Origin: Actinomycetes bacterium
Lineage (GTDB): Bacteria; Actinomycetota; Acidimicrobiia; Acidimicrobiales; RAAP-2
Direction: 5' to 3'
Assembly (NCBI GenBank): GCA_021777285.1
Contig: JAJYDR010000005.1
Location: forward strand, 1 to 59,623
DNA: 59,623 nt
The notes under the pieces were generated by a model. The model saw nothing but the letters and a program-made list of their open reading frames with translations, did no database searches and was not told the DNA's origin. Positions 15,537-23,689 of this stretch are shown piece by piece. Position numbers and translations under genes: made by a program. Positions within the stretch are counted from its first letter, which is position 1. Each line of letters opens with the position of its first letter.

Positions 15537-16917
15537 CGTCCCCTGAAGTGGTGTAAATCGATCGGTCCGTCGTGATGACGGGCCACCGGAGTAGTTCTTG
15601 ATGTGTCCATGCACGACACGAAAGGAATACTCCGGTGACCCACCATGATTTTGACCTGTCCGAGGTGCTCAGCGCACTTCAAAGCGATGAGAGCGGCGAC
15701 CTCGTCCGCCAGATGGTCAGCTTCCTCTACCAGGCGCTGATCGACGCCGAGGCGACCGAGGTGGTCCAGGCCGAGCGCCACGAGCGCACGCTCTCGCGCA
15801 CCACGCAGCGAAACGGGTCGCGTCCGAGGTTGCTCACGACGAAGGCCGGCGACGTCGAGCTGAAGATCCCCAAGCTGCGCAAGGGCTCGTTCTTTCCGAG
15901 CGTGCTCGAGCGTCGCCGACGCATCGACCAGGCCCTCTACGCCGTTGTCATGGAGGCTTACATCCACGGGGTCTCCACCCGCAAGGTCGACGACCTGGTC
16001 TCGGCCCTCGGCGTCGACGCCGGGATCTCCAAGTCCGAGGTCTCTCGGATCTGTGGCGCGCTCGACGAGGAGATGAACACCTTTCGCGCTCGCAGCCTCT
16101 CTCACCTGGCCTTTCCCTACCTGCTCTGCGATGCCACCTACGTGAAGGCCCGCGTCGGCGGACGGGTCGTCAGCCGCGCCGTCGTGGTCGTCACCGGCGT
16201 CGCCGAGGACGCCAGCCGCGAGGTGCTGGGCGTCGCCATTGGCGACTCCGAGGACGCGGCCTTTTGGACTGAGTTCTTGCAGTCGCTGCGCGAGCGCGGC
16301 CTGCACGGCGTCCAGCTCGTGATCAGCGACTCACACCTGGGCCTCAAGACCGCGATCGCCAAGGTCTTTCCCGGGGCCTCCTGGCAAAGGTGTCGGGTGC
16401 ACTTCATGCGCAACGTCCTCGTGAAGGTGCCAAGGAACCACCAGCAGATGGTGGCGGCCATGATCCGCACGATCTTCGCCCAGCCCGACGCGACCCACGT
16501 CGAACGTCAACTAAAGGAGGTGGCGGCCACCATGAAGCGCCAGTTCGGCGTCGTCACCGAGATGCTGCTCGACGCGGCTGAAGATCTCACCGCGTTTCGC
16601 CACTTCCCGACGAACCATTGGCAGAAGATCTGGTCGACGAACTCCCTCGAGCGACTCAACGCCGAGATCAAGCGGCGCACCAACGTCGTCGGGATCTTCC
16701 CCAACGACGCCGCGGCGCTGCGTCTCATCACCGCGGTCGTCGTCGAGCAGCACGACGAGTGGAGCGTGTCAGAGCGCCGCTACCTGTCCCAGGAGTCCAT
16801 GGATCAGTTGAAGAGCGAGGCGCTGGCGTCAGCGCCGGTTGCCTTGGCCAAGATCAAATGAAAAGATGGTCTCGCATCGAGAAGTGCTCCTTTGGAGTTA
16901 CACCACTCGGCGGGACG
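15537..16917 (+). mobile_element. Complete IS256-family insertion sequence
   Basis: Imperfect terminal inverted repeats of about 23 bp flank an intact transposase. The left one is at 15537-15559 and the right at 16895-16917 (reverse complement); they match at 18 of 23 positions and share AGTGGTGTAA. The 1.38-kb size is normal for IS256. I could not find a clear 8-9 bp target duplication, so the exact tips are uncertain. The copy looks recent because the ORF is intact. Confidence 0.85.
15635..16861 (+). CDS. IS256-family transposase
   Basis: This 408-residue DDE transposase cuts and joins the ends of its own element. The N-terminal part binds the repeats. Catalytic residues appear in order: Asp in LLCDATYVKARV, Asp in VISDSHLGLKTAI, and Glu in SLERLNAEIKRRT, with the family signature CRVHFMRNVL and FPNDAAALRLI. 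It starts with GTG 15635, with no strong ribosome site, common in transposases. There is no frameshift or stop, so it may be active. It lies in a pocket with secreted proteins and a dead IS3 copy, a region that tolerates insertions. Confidence 0.95.
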   Translation: MTHHDFDLSEVLSALQSDESGDLVRQMVSFLYQALIDAEATEVVQAERHERTLSRTTQRNGSRPRLLTTKAGDVELKIPKLRKGSFFPSVLERRRRIDQALYAVVMEAYIHGVSTRKVDDLVSALGVDAGISKSEVSRICGALDEEMNTFRARSLSHLAFPYLLCDATYVKARVGGRVVSRAVVVVTGVAEDASREVLGVAIGDSEDAAFWTEFLQSLRERGLHGVQLVISDSHLGLKTAIAKVFPGASWQRCRVHFMRNVLVKVPRNHQQMVAAMIRTIFAQPDATHVERQLKEVAATMKRQFGVVTEMLLDAAEDLTAFRHFPTNHWQKIWSTNSLERLNAEIKRRTNVVGIFPNDAAALRLITAVVVEQHDEWSVSERRYLSQESMDQLKSEALASAPVALAKIK

Positions 16918-16944
16918 TGATCTTTGGTTCGGCCCCGCCGGTAG

Positions 16945-16984
16945 TGATCAACCTCGGGTAACCGCGATATATCGAGGTTGATCA
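16945..16984. repeat. Perfect 12-bp inverted repeat beside IS256
   Basis: TGATCAACCTCG (16945-16956) and its exact complement (16973-16984) face each other across 16 nt. The pair lies 28 nt outside the right end of the IS. It could be a terminator hairpin for the dinB-like gene, a protein-binding site or a relic of another element. Confidence 0.55.
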
Positions 16985-17066
16985 GGTGCGTATTCGGGAG
17001 TTTTCGGTCGCGACCGACTCTGGATTTCTGCGTTCTCGCGAGGCCCTACCGCGAGGCTTCGACCTC

Positions 17067-17570
17067 TCAGCGGGGCAAGGTTTCGCTCGCGCGCCCCGCG
17101 AAGAACCCGTACTCCCACACACTCACCGGTGGGGGCGTGAAACCGTGCGCGCTCATGGTCGTGCAGATCTGGCTGCGGTGGTCGTTTCCGTGATGGAGCG
17201 CCTGGGCCAGGCGCAGCCCTACCGTCGCGTCGCGCTGGTAGCCGTCGTCAGGGTCGACTTCGTGGATGACCTCGTCGGCGTTGAGGTCGCCTTCGAGCAG
17301 CGCCGACCACGCCTGCGACTGGGCGACGGCGAGTTCGCGCAACTCGCTCAAGGTCTCGCTGGGATGCTGGCGGGCGAGCCAACCGCCAAAGAAGTCGTCT
17401 AGATAGTACGAGTCGGACTCGACGGCGTGGTGAAGTGTTGCCTCGATGGTGCCGTAGGTCCCCACGACGGCGACCTCCAAGATCGCTGGCGGTAGGGCCG
17501 CGCACGCGTCGATGACGTTCAGCGTTGCCCACGAGTGGTGATCGAACGCGTCTTTCAGCAGTGAGCTCAT
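17067..17570 (-). CDS. DinB-like four-helix protein
   Basis: This 167-residue protein starts KDAFDHHSWATLNVIDAC, typical of the DinB superfamily. His residues at HHSW, EATLHHAVE and QALHHGNDHRSQI sit where the family keeps its metal triad (usually Ni or Zn). Members include thiol-dependent transferases and isomerases that use mycothiol or bacillithiol in detoxification. No signal peptide is present. ATG 17570 lies 6 nt after a TATGGT box, so a leaderless mRNA is likely. It is a single gene flanked by the IS and a gap, and its substrate is unknown. Confidence 0.75.
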   Translation of the reverse strand: MSSLLKDAFDHHSWATLNVIDACAALPPAILEVAVVGTYGTIEATLHHAVESDSYYLDDFFGGWLARQHPSETLSELRELAVAQSQAWSALLEGDLNADEVIHEVDPDDGYQRDATVGLRLAQALHHGNDHRSQICTTMSAHGFTPPPVSVWEYGFFAGRASETLPR

Positions 17571-17576
17571 GTCCTC

Positions 17577-17582
17577 ACCATA
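17577..17582 (-). promoter_or_regulatory. -10 box TATGGT, leaderless type
   Basis: On the minus strand TATGGT is followed by 6 nt and ATG 17570. Confidence 0.5.
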
Positions 17583-17910
17583 GGTCGGCGCGGTGAACGT
17601 CGTTCTCGACGAGTGGCGTGGCGCGTGCCCAGACCCAGCGGCCGGCGCGACGACCTTCTCCCGGCCCAGTATCGACAGCGGACTTGCCTACACACGCGGG
17701 AATCGCGCGAGGCGTACGGGTTCAAAACGAAGGTCGCGAGGCGGTAGTGTCACCAAATGGAAGGTCCCGGTGCCCATTCGTGCACGACCGCACGTGACGG
17801 GGGCCCGTGCCGGGTCGCACCTCGAACGTGAAGGTCGCGACCCGGTCTCGTTCGCGAGGTGTCAACACCGCCGGCCCAGGCGTCGTTGTTCAGCAGGATG
17901 CGCGGTCGTC
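17583..17910. other. Gap without a supported gene
   Basis: This 330-base stretch holds no frame with a ribosome site and no recognisable motif. A plus-strand frame is open into the next gene, but its upstream part lacks conserved features. Confidence 0.45.
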
Positions 17911-18504
17911 GTGACGGAACTCCCCGAGCTACTTGTCGTTGACGCGAAGGCGTGGCGGGCCTGGCTGGAACGACATCACGCGGAGCACGCGGGTGTGTGG
18001 CTCGTGCTGCACAAGAAGGGCGGTCAGACGACGGCGCTCACGTACGCACAAGCGCTTGACGAGGCGCTGTGCTTTGGCTGGATCGACGGACAGATCGCGC
18101 GGCGTGACGACGAGAGCTATCGGCAGCGTTTCACGCGGCGCCGACTGGCCAGCGCCTGGTCCGCCAGGAACGTCGAGCACGTGGCACGACTCACGGCGGC
18201 CGGGCGGATGCGACCAGCCGGCGTCGCGGCCGTCGACGCGGCCAAAGCGAACGGTCGATGGAACGCGGCCTACCTCGGACAGGCGGCGATCGAGATGCCG
18301 CTCGACCTGGCCGACGCGCTCGCGGCCAACCCTGGCGCGGCGGCGACCTTCGATCAGTTGGACGCCGCGAATCGATACGCCATTGTCTACCGACTCACCA
18401 CCGCCAAGCGCTCAGCGACACGCGAACGCAAACTGGCCGAGTACATCACCATGCTCGACCGCGGCGAGTCGATTCATCCCCGCAAGCCTTCGGCGGATCG
18501 ATAG
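17911..18504 (+). CDS. YdeI/OmpD-associated family protein
   Basis: This 197-residue protein matches the YdeI-like family: WRAWLERHHAEHAGVWLVLHKKGG, LTYAQALDEALCFGWIDGQI, RRDDESYRQRFTRRR, AWSARNVEHVARL and the C-terminal RERKLAEYITMLDRGE. The central FGWIDG block is the family hallmark. Members are linked to stress or peptide resistance in some bacteria, but the biochemical activity is not known. GTG 17911 gives the family N-terminus, and the longer open frame upstream is not conserved-looking. It lies 68 nt ahead of the epimerase gene on the same strand. Confidence 0.8.
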   Translation: MTELPELLVVDAKAWRAWLERHHAEHAGVWLVLHKKGGQTTALTYAQALDEALCFGWIDGQIARRDDESYRQRFTRRRLASAWSARNVEHVARLTAAGRMRPAGVAAVDAAKANGRWNAAYLGQAAIEMPLDLADALAANPGAAATFDQLDAANRYAIVYRLTTAKRSATRERKLAEYITMLDRGESIHPRKPSADR

Positions 18505-18572
18505 GGTCGGGGCCACCGGCGACCGCCGACCGTAGGGTGGACGCCGTAACGATCGAAGGCGATGGAGGACCG

Positions 18573-19490
18573 ATGAACGTACTGGTGACCGGGGCATCGG
18601 GTTGGATTGGCACGGCGGTGGTCAGTGAGCTGCGTCAGCACGGGCACGAGGTTCGGGGCCTCGCTCGCTCTGACGCCTCTGCGCAACGTGTCCAGGCACT
18701 GGGCGCCGAAGTCGTCCGAGGCGATCTGACCGACGTCGACGAGCTGGCGCGCCTGGCGGCGGCGAGTGACGGCGTGATACATCTCGCTTTCCAACACGAC
18801 GTCGCGTGGCGCGGGGGTTTCGCGGACGCAGCACGGGCCGACCGCAGCGCAGTGGAGGCGATGGGACGCGCACTGGCGGGGTCGGGTCGCCCACTGGTGT
18901 TGGCGTCGGGCGTGATGGGCCTCGCCCCCGGGCGACTCGCGCTCGAGCAGGACGGACTCGTGCCCGCCAAGGCGATTCGCGAGAGCCCCGCCGGGTACCG
19001 CGCCGCCACCGCGCTCTACGCGCTCTCGCTGCGCGGGGTGGACGTTCGCTCGAGCGTGCTGCGCCTACCACCGACGGTGCACGGGCGAGGTGATCACGGG
19101 TTCGTCGCCACCCTCGTCGATATCGCCAGACGCCACGGCCAGTCGGGCTACGTGGGCGATGGTGCGAATCGGTGGACGGCGACACATCGATCCGATGTGG
19201 CAACGCTCATGCGCCGCGCCCTCGAAGACGCGCCAGCGGGCGAAGTCCTGCACGCGGTCGCCGAGGAAGGCGTGGCATTTCGCGACATCGCCGAGGCCAT
19301 CGGTCGCCAGCTCGACGTCCCGGCAGTCGCGATCAGCCCGCAGGACGCACTCGAGCGATTCGCCCACCTGGGCACCTTCGTCGGGCTGGACAGTCCGGCC
19401 TCGTCCGCGTCCACGCGCTCACTCTTTGACTGGTCGCCGGCCGGACCGACGCTGGTCGAGGATCTCGACGCGGGCTCGTACACGTCGTGA
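18573..19490 (+). CDS. NAD-dependent epimerase/dehydratase family protein
   Basis: This 305-residue extended SDR has the Rossmann motif NVLVTGASGWIGTAVV (GxxGxxG) and an Asp-bearing RGDLTD. An ASGVMGLAP serine and Tyr-Lys-like positions appear weaker than in classical SDRs: the canonical YxxxK is replaced near GYRAATALY. This is seen in the atypical SDRs that bind NAD(P) with altered chemistry. It ends with a C-terminal substrate domain. A GGAGG ribosome site at 18565-18569 supports ATG 18573. Likely roles are flavonoid-reductase-like or sugar-nucleotide-type redox, but the substrate is unknown. Confidence 0.75.
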   Translation: MNVLVTGASGWIGTAVVSELRQHGHEVRGLARSDASAQRVQALGAEVVRGDLTDVDELARLAAASDGVIHLAFQHDVAWRGGFADAARADRSAVEAMGRALAGSGRPLVLASGVMGLAPGRLALEQDGLVPAKAIRESPAGYRAATALYALSLRGVDVRSSVLRLPPTVHGRGDHGFVATLVDIARRHGQSGYVGDGANRWTATHRSDVATLMRRALEDAPAGEVLHAVAEEGVAFRDIAEAIGRQLDVPAVAISPQDALERFAHLGTFVGLDSPASSASTRSLFDWSPAGPTLVEDLDAGSYTS

Positions 19491-19607
19491 ACCGGCCAAT
19501 GACTCGTTGTGGGTACGAGCGCCATCGACCGGCGAGGCGGCGGCGTTGCGTTCGCGCCTCCCGCGCGAGGTGACCCCGGAGGACGTCCCGCGGGTCCTGA
19601 CGCGCGG

Positions 19608-20222
19608 CTAGTGCGCCGGTGAGCTGCCGAGCGGTCCCGAGCGCAGGTCGTTGGCCCGGCCCGTGGTGCACACTTCGGGCACCGCCGTCGCGACGTGTCG
19701 GTTCCAGAGGCTGCGACTAGGAACAATGTAGATAGTGAGGCCGGTTGCCACCACGGGCTGGCAAATCTGCTTCCACCGTCGAGCGGCAGCGGTGTGGCCG
19801 ACCGGATAGGCGAGGTACAGGTAGGTGAAGGCTGAGTGACCTGGACGTAGCGTCAGTCGGCTTGATGGCTTGTTGATCACCGTGGCGCCGTCGATCACTG
19901 TCGCCGTGGTGGCACCGCCGATGACCCGACGCGTACCCGTGAGGGTGGGTGCGATCTTGGGTGTGCCCGCGAGCACGCAAGTCGCGCCGTGGTTGGTGAT
20001 CGTGATGGGCAGCATCTCAAAGACGGTGCCAAAGGTGCTCGGGTTATAGATCCAGGTGCGCGCCGTGACGGACAACTGCTTGGGGATGCACGGATGCGAC
20101 GCGGCGCCGTAGGCACTAGACGGCGACGCACTGGTGGCCACCACGACGCCCAAACTCACGACCAGCGCCGCCAGCACCGCCCGCCCGCGCGAAGCGGCTG
20201 CGCCACTGCCCCGACCGCTCAT
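19608..20222 (-). CDS. Secreted DUF4232-like protein
   Basis: This 204-residue protein has a signal peptide (SRGRAVLAALVVSLGVVVA) and a small-residue region before a mature beta domain. LPITITNHGATCVLAGTPKI and LRPGHSAFTYLYLAYPVG, with conserved Cys pairs (HPCIP, ATCVLAG, QICQP, EVCTT), fit the DUF4232 pattern of actinobacterial exported proteins. ATG 20222 is preferred over an upstream ATG because TAAGGT lies 7 nt before it. Function is unknown. The fold is close to that of the N-terminal domain of the protein at 14265, which suggests two family members in this pocket. Confidence 0.7.
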   Translation of the reverse strand: MSGRGSGAAASRGRAVLAALVVSLGVVVATSASPSSAYGAASHPCIPKQLSVTARTWIYNPSTFGTVFEMLPITITNHGATCVLAGTPKIAPTLTGTRRVIGGATTATVIDGATVINKPSSRLTLRPGHSAFTYLYLAYPVGHTAAARRWKQICQPVVATGLTIYIVPSRSLWNRHVATAVPEVCTTGRANDLRSGPLGSSPAH

Positions 20223-20229
20223 AGTGGTG

Positions 20230-20235
20230 ACCTTA
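20230..20235 (-). promoter_or_regulatory. -10 box TAAGGT, leaderless type
   Basis: On the minus strand TAAGGT is followed by 7 nt and ATG 20222. The AAGG could alternatively act as a weak ribosome site. Confidence 0.4.
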
Positions 20236-20270
20236 CCGGCGCCACACGCCTGTCGCTCGCCACGCGGCAT

Positions 20271-20286
20271 CGCCGCGACTGCGGCG
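20271..20286. terminator. Short GC-rich hairpin after the prpF-like gene
   Basis: CGCCGC (20271-20276) and GCGGCG (20281-20286) pair across GACT, with outer CACG and CGTG also able to pair. There is no T tract. It lies just past the stop of the prpF-like gene on the minus strand and may act as a terminator. Confidence 0.3.
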
Positions 20287-20297
20287 CCACGTGATGG

Positions 20298-21437
20298 CTA
20301 GTGGCGCAGCCAGACGCGGCCGTCAAAGAGTCGTCGGGCAGTGCGGTAGAAGGTTCCCGCGTGAGCTCGCCACTGGCCGTCGTCGTCGGACACGCGCGCG
20401 TCCACGCCGAGGACTCCCGATGGCATCGCGATGCGCATCATGTCGCCCGCGGCCGTGGTCGTCAGCGCCTCGGCGACGATGGTCCCCGTGATGCGCGCCG
20501 CGACGCCCAGGCAGAGCGAGACCGTGAGCGGTAGGGCGCGGTGCGGTTGACCGTGGGAGAGGGCGCGCGCGAGTACGTCGGCGTCTGCTCGTCGAATCGT
20601 CGCGCCCGAGAGGGTGACGGACTCGGTGGGACGGCTCACGAGACAGATGAAGGGGACGCTCGTGGTCGTTGTCGCGGCACCCAGGTCGGCCGTGATGCCC
20701 ATTGCGACCGACGCCGCTCGCCGTATGCGCTCGAGGAGATCGAGCGTGTCGGGCCGTGCCTCGAGCTCGGTTGGCAGCTCCAGCCCGGACAGCCCGACGT
20801 CGGCGGCGCGCACGAAGACCGTGGCGTTCGCGGCGTCGACGAGTGAAACCTCGATGGCGCCAAAGCCGTCGACCTCGAGGTGATCGGTGACGTGGCCGCT
20901 GGGCAAGAGCCGGCCGGTCGTCGCCCCGCCCGGGTCGAGGAAGTCGAGCCGGATCGGTGCGCCTGACCCGCTGACGCCGGGGATCACCAAATCGCCGTCG
21001 TATTGGGTCATCGCGCCATCGACGGGGAAGGTGCTGTGGATGACCTTGGCGGTGTTGGTGTTGAAGATGCGAACGGTTATCGATTCGCCGTCGGGTTGGA
21101 CGAAGCCCTCGTCAAGCCAGAAGGGCCCCACGGCCGAGCTCATATTGCCGCAGTTGCTGCGGTAGTCGACGGTCGCGGTCTTCACGTGTACCTGTGCGAA
21201 GGTGTAGTCGACGTCGACGTCGGGGCGGCTCGAGGGCGCGAGGACGCAGACCTTGGAGAGCGACGAGATGCCGCCGCCCATGCCGTCGAGTTGGCGGCCG
21301 TACTCGTCCGGCGAACCCATTGCTGCGCTGAACAGCGCCTCCCATCGCGCGGGGTCGTCGGGGAGGTCGCGCGCGTGGAACATGATTGCCTTGCTGGTGC
21401 CCCCGCGCATGAAGACCGCTGGAATCGACTGTTGCAT
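20298..21437 (-). CDS. PrpF-family isomerase
   Basis: This 379-residue protein belongs to the PrpF/DapF-fold family, which moves double bonds in small tricarboxylates such as 2-methylaconitate or 4-oxalomesaconate. It begins IPAVFMRGGTSKAIMF, the family hallmark. GGGISSLSKV, DYRSNCGNMSSAVGPF (with the catalytic Cys) and the second-half CLGVAARITGTIVAEAL follow. ATG 21437 has a GAAGGG ribosome site. Methylcitrate-cycle or aromatic-acid genes are not adjacent, so the substrate remains open. A propionyl-CoA synthetase lies 24 kb away in the window. Confidence 0.85.
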   Translation of the reverse strand: MQQSIPAVFMRGGTSKAIMFHARDLPDDPARWEALFSAAMGSPDEYGRQLDGMGGGISSLSKVCVLAPSSRPDVDVDYTFAQVHVKTATVDYRSNCGNMSSAVGPFWLDEGFVQPDGESITVRIFNTNTAKVIHSTFPVDGAMTQYDGDLVIPGVSGSGAPIRLDFLDPGGATTGRLLPSGHVTDHLEVDGFGAIEVSLVDAANATVFVRAADVGLSGLELPTELEARPDTLDLLERIRRAASVAMGITADLGAATTTTSVPFICLVSRPTESVTLSGATIRRADADVLARALSHGQPHRALPLTVSLCLGVAARITGTIVAEALTTTAAGDMMRIAMPSGVLGVDARVSDDDGQWRAHAGTFYRTARRLFDGRVWLRH

Positions 21438-21591
21438 GCATCGCCCTTCGAGGCCACTGATCGACGAACTCGAATCCTACGTCGGGGCCCTCGCGCCCTG
21501 GGGGAAGCCAGTCGTCGCCGTCGTGTCGCTCGCGAAGGGCACTTGGCGCGAGTAATAGAGTTCTTAATCGACACGCTGAGAGGGAGTACGA

Positions 21592-22776
21592 ATGTCGTCG
21601 AGCAGCACCAGCACCGAATTGCGCCCCGAGGATTTCCTCAACATCGACGGGAACCTGTCCGAGGAGGAACTCGCGATTCGCGACACCGTTCGCAAGTTTG
21701 TGCGCGACAAGGTCGAGCCGAACGTTGCGGAGTGGTTCGAGGAGGGTCGCAGCCCGGTCGGACTGATGAAGGAACTGGGCGCACTGGGCGTGCTCGGGAT
21801 GCACCTTGACGGCTACGGCTGCGCCGGAACGAGCGCCACCGCCTACGGCCTGGCGTGCCTCGAGCTCGAGGCCGGTGACAGCGGTATCCGCAGCCTCGTG
21901 TCGGTCCAGGGTTCGCTCGCCATGTTCGCGATCCATCACTGGGGCTCAGAGGAGCAGAAGCGGGAGTGGCTGCCCAAGATGGCGGCCGGTGAGGCCGTGG
22001 GCTGTTTCGGGCTGACCGAGCCCGACGCCGGATCCGACCCCGGCTCGATGCGCACGAACGCCCGGCGCGATGGGTCCGACTGGATCCTCAATGGCCAAAA
22101 GATGTGGATCACCAATGGGTCGGTCGCCGACGTCGCCATCGTTTGGGCGAGGACCGATGAAGGCATCCGGGGCTTCATTGTCCCCAAGGGCACGCCCGGG
22201 TTCACCAGTCAGGAGATCAAGAAGAAGCTCTCGCTTCGGGCCTCGGTCACCTCAGAACTCTTGCTCACCGACGTTCGTCTGCCCGCGTCGGCCCAACTGC
22301 CTGGGGCGACCTCGCTGCGCGGACCGCTGTCGTGCCTCAACGAGGCCCGGTACGGCATCGTCTGGGGCGCGGTCGGCGCGGCTCGCTCGTGCTTCGAGTC
22401 CGCCCTCAGTTACGCCGGCGAACGCCAGGTCTTCGGCAAGCCGGTTGCGTCGTACCAGATCCAGCAGCAGAAACTGGCAATGATGTCCCTCGCGGTAAAC
22501 CGCTCGTACCTCCTCGCGCTGCACCTGGGTCGCCTCAAGGACAGCGGGCAGCTACGCCCCGAGCAGGTGAGCATGGGCAAACTGAACAACGTCAACGACG
22601 CACTCGAAGTGGCCCGGACCGCTCGTCAGGTCCTCGGGGCGAACGGCATCTCACTCGAGTACCCGGTTATCCGCCACATGGTCAACCTGGAGTCGGTGGT
22701 GACCTACGAGGGCACGGCCGACGTGCACTCGCTCGTGGTCGGCGGCGCGCTCACCGGTATTCAGGCGTTCCGCTAG
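21592..22776 (+). CDS. Acyl-CoA dehydrogenase, glutaryl-CoA dehydrogenase-like
   Basis: This 394-residue flavoenzyme oxidises acyl-CoA thioesters with FAD and passes electrons to ETF. GCFGLTEPDAGSDPGSM and KMWITNGSVADVAIVWA are FAD/substrate motifs. The catalytic base is the Glu in VVTYEGTADVHSLV. An Arg in the substrate pocket region (SLRASVTSELLLTDV) and the overall sequence suit glutaryl-CoA dehydrogenase, which also decarboxylates to crotonyl-CoA. A GAGAGGGAG site precedes ATG 21592. No ETF gene lies nearby. Specificity is inferred from sequence feel, and another short-chain ACAD is possible. Confidence 0.85.
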   Translation: MSSSSTSTELRPEDFLNIDGNLSEEELAIRDTVRKFVRDKVEPNVAEWFEEGRSPVGLMKELGALGVLGMHLDGYGCAGTSATAYGLACLELEAGDSGIRSLVSVQGSLAMFAIHHWGSEEQKREWLPKMAAGEAVGCFGLTEPDAGSDPGSMRTNARRDGSDWILNGQKMWITNGSVADVAIVWARTDEGIRGFIVPKGTPGFTSQEIKKKLSLRASVTSELLLTDVRLPASAQLPGATSLRGPLSCLNEARYGIVWGAVGAARSCFESALSYAGERQVFGKPVASYQIQQQKLAMMSLAVNRSYLLALHLGRLKDSGQLRPEQVSMGKLNNVNDALEVARTARQVLGANGISLEYPVIRHMVNLESVVTYEGTADVHSLVVGGALTGIQAFR

Positions 22777-22795
22777 AGCCACGCCCGCACGCAGG

Positions 22796-23557
22796 TCAGA
22801 CGGCGGACCACCCGTTGTCGACGGGCAGGATCGCGCCACTGAGGTTGCTCGCCGCGTCCGAGGCCAGGAAGACGATCGCCGCGGCGATCTCGTCGGCCGT
22901 TGCGATACGGCCGACGCTGCCCTGGTAGATCCCGACGGTGGCTGGACCGGTGGCGTCGGGCTTGATCGAGACCTCGAGGTGGGTGGCGACGCCTCCCGGC
23001 GCGACCGCGTTGACCCGAATGCCGCGGTCGCGATACATGACGGCCGCGGACTTGGTCAGGCCAACCACGCCGTGCTTGGACACGGTGTACGCGGTGCCGG
23101 CCGCGCTGCCACGAAAGCCGGCTTCGGAGGCGGTGTTGACGATGGCGCCGTGACCGCGCTCGAGCATGTGGGGCACGACGGCGCGCAGGAGCAGGAAGGG
23201 TGCCGTGAGGTTGATGCGGATCAACCGCTCCCACACCGCGTCACTCACCTCGTGCGGCGCGCTCATGTCGTCCATGATCCCGGCGTTGTTGATCAGGACG
23301 TCGATGGCGCCGAAGTCGCCAATGGTCGTCGCGACCACTTCGTCGACAACGGCGGGGTCGCCCAGGTCGCCTACGACGGCCGTTGCCGTGCCCTCCGCAG
23401 CCCGGATCGTTGCGACCGCGTCGTTGGCGGTGTTGGCGTTCACGTCGGCGATGACCACGCGAGCGCCCAGTGAAGCCAGACGGATTACCGTGGCTCGCCC
23501 AATGCCTGAGCCGCCGCCCGTCACGATGGCCACCTTGCCTTGGAATTCGTTGGTCAT
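22796..23557 (-). CDS. Short-chain dehydrogenase/reductase
   Basis: This 253-residue classical SDR uses NAD(P). Motifs are VTGGGSGIGRATV (TGxxxGIG), VGDLGD (Asp), NNAGIMDDMS, and the catalytic Ser-Tyr-Lys in NTASEAGFRGSAAGTAYTVSK. ASDAASNLSGAILPVDNGWS is the family C-terminal part. ATG 23557 has a GAGAGGAG site; a longer frame upstream is not conserved. It is transcribed away from the TetR gene, and a shared palindrome between them suggests direct control. The substrate, an alcohol or ketone, is unknown. Confidence 0.9.
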   Translation of the reverse strand: MTNEFQGKVAIVTGGGSGIGRATVIRLASLGARVVIADVNANTANDAVATIRAAEGTATAVVGDLGDPAVVDEVVATTIGDFGAIDVLINNAGIMDDMSAPHEVSDAVWERLIRINLTAPFLLLRAVVPHMLERGHGAIVNTASEAGFRGSAAGTAYTVSKHGVVGLTKSAAVMYRDRGIRVNAVAPGGVATHLEVSIKPDATGPATVGIYQGSVGRIATADEIAAAIVFLASDAASNLSGAILPVDNGWSAV

Positions 23558-23633
23558 GTCCGCTCCTCTCACGTCACACCGTCTCGAACGGGGTCGACGC
23601 GGTGCCGCGTCGAGCGCCACCACCAGCCTACGG

Positions 23634-23658
23634 TTTAATGGCATACTGTGTCACTAAA
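23634..23658. promoter_or_regulatory. Candidate TetR operator
   Basis: A 25-bp imperfect palindrome with outer arms TTTA/TAAA and inner TG/CA and CA/TG pairs (9 of 12 positions symmetric around 23646) lies between the divergent SDR and TetR genes. That is the usual place of an autoregulatory TetR site. Confidence 0.5.
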
Positions 23659-23689
23659 GGGTTCCTTGGGGAACGTGGGGGGGTCTGAC

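Noticed and set aside
15525..16930. Target-site duplication flanking IS256
   Set aside because: I compared 8-9 bp on both sides of the inverted repeats and found no matching direct repeat.
19491..19607. Frame tail after the epimerase gene
   Set aside because: A short stretch open in another frame continues past the epimerase stop, but no start or motif supports a gene.
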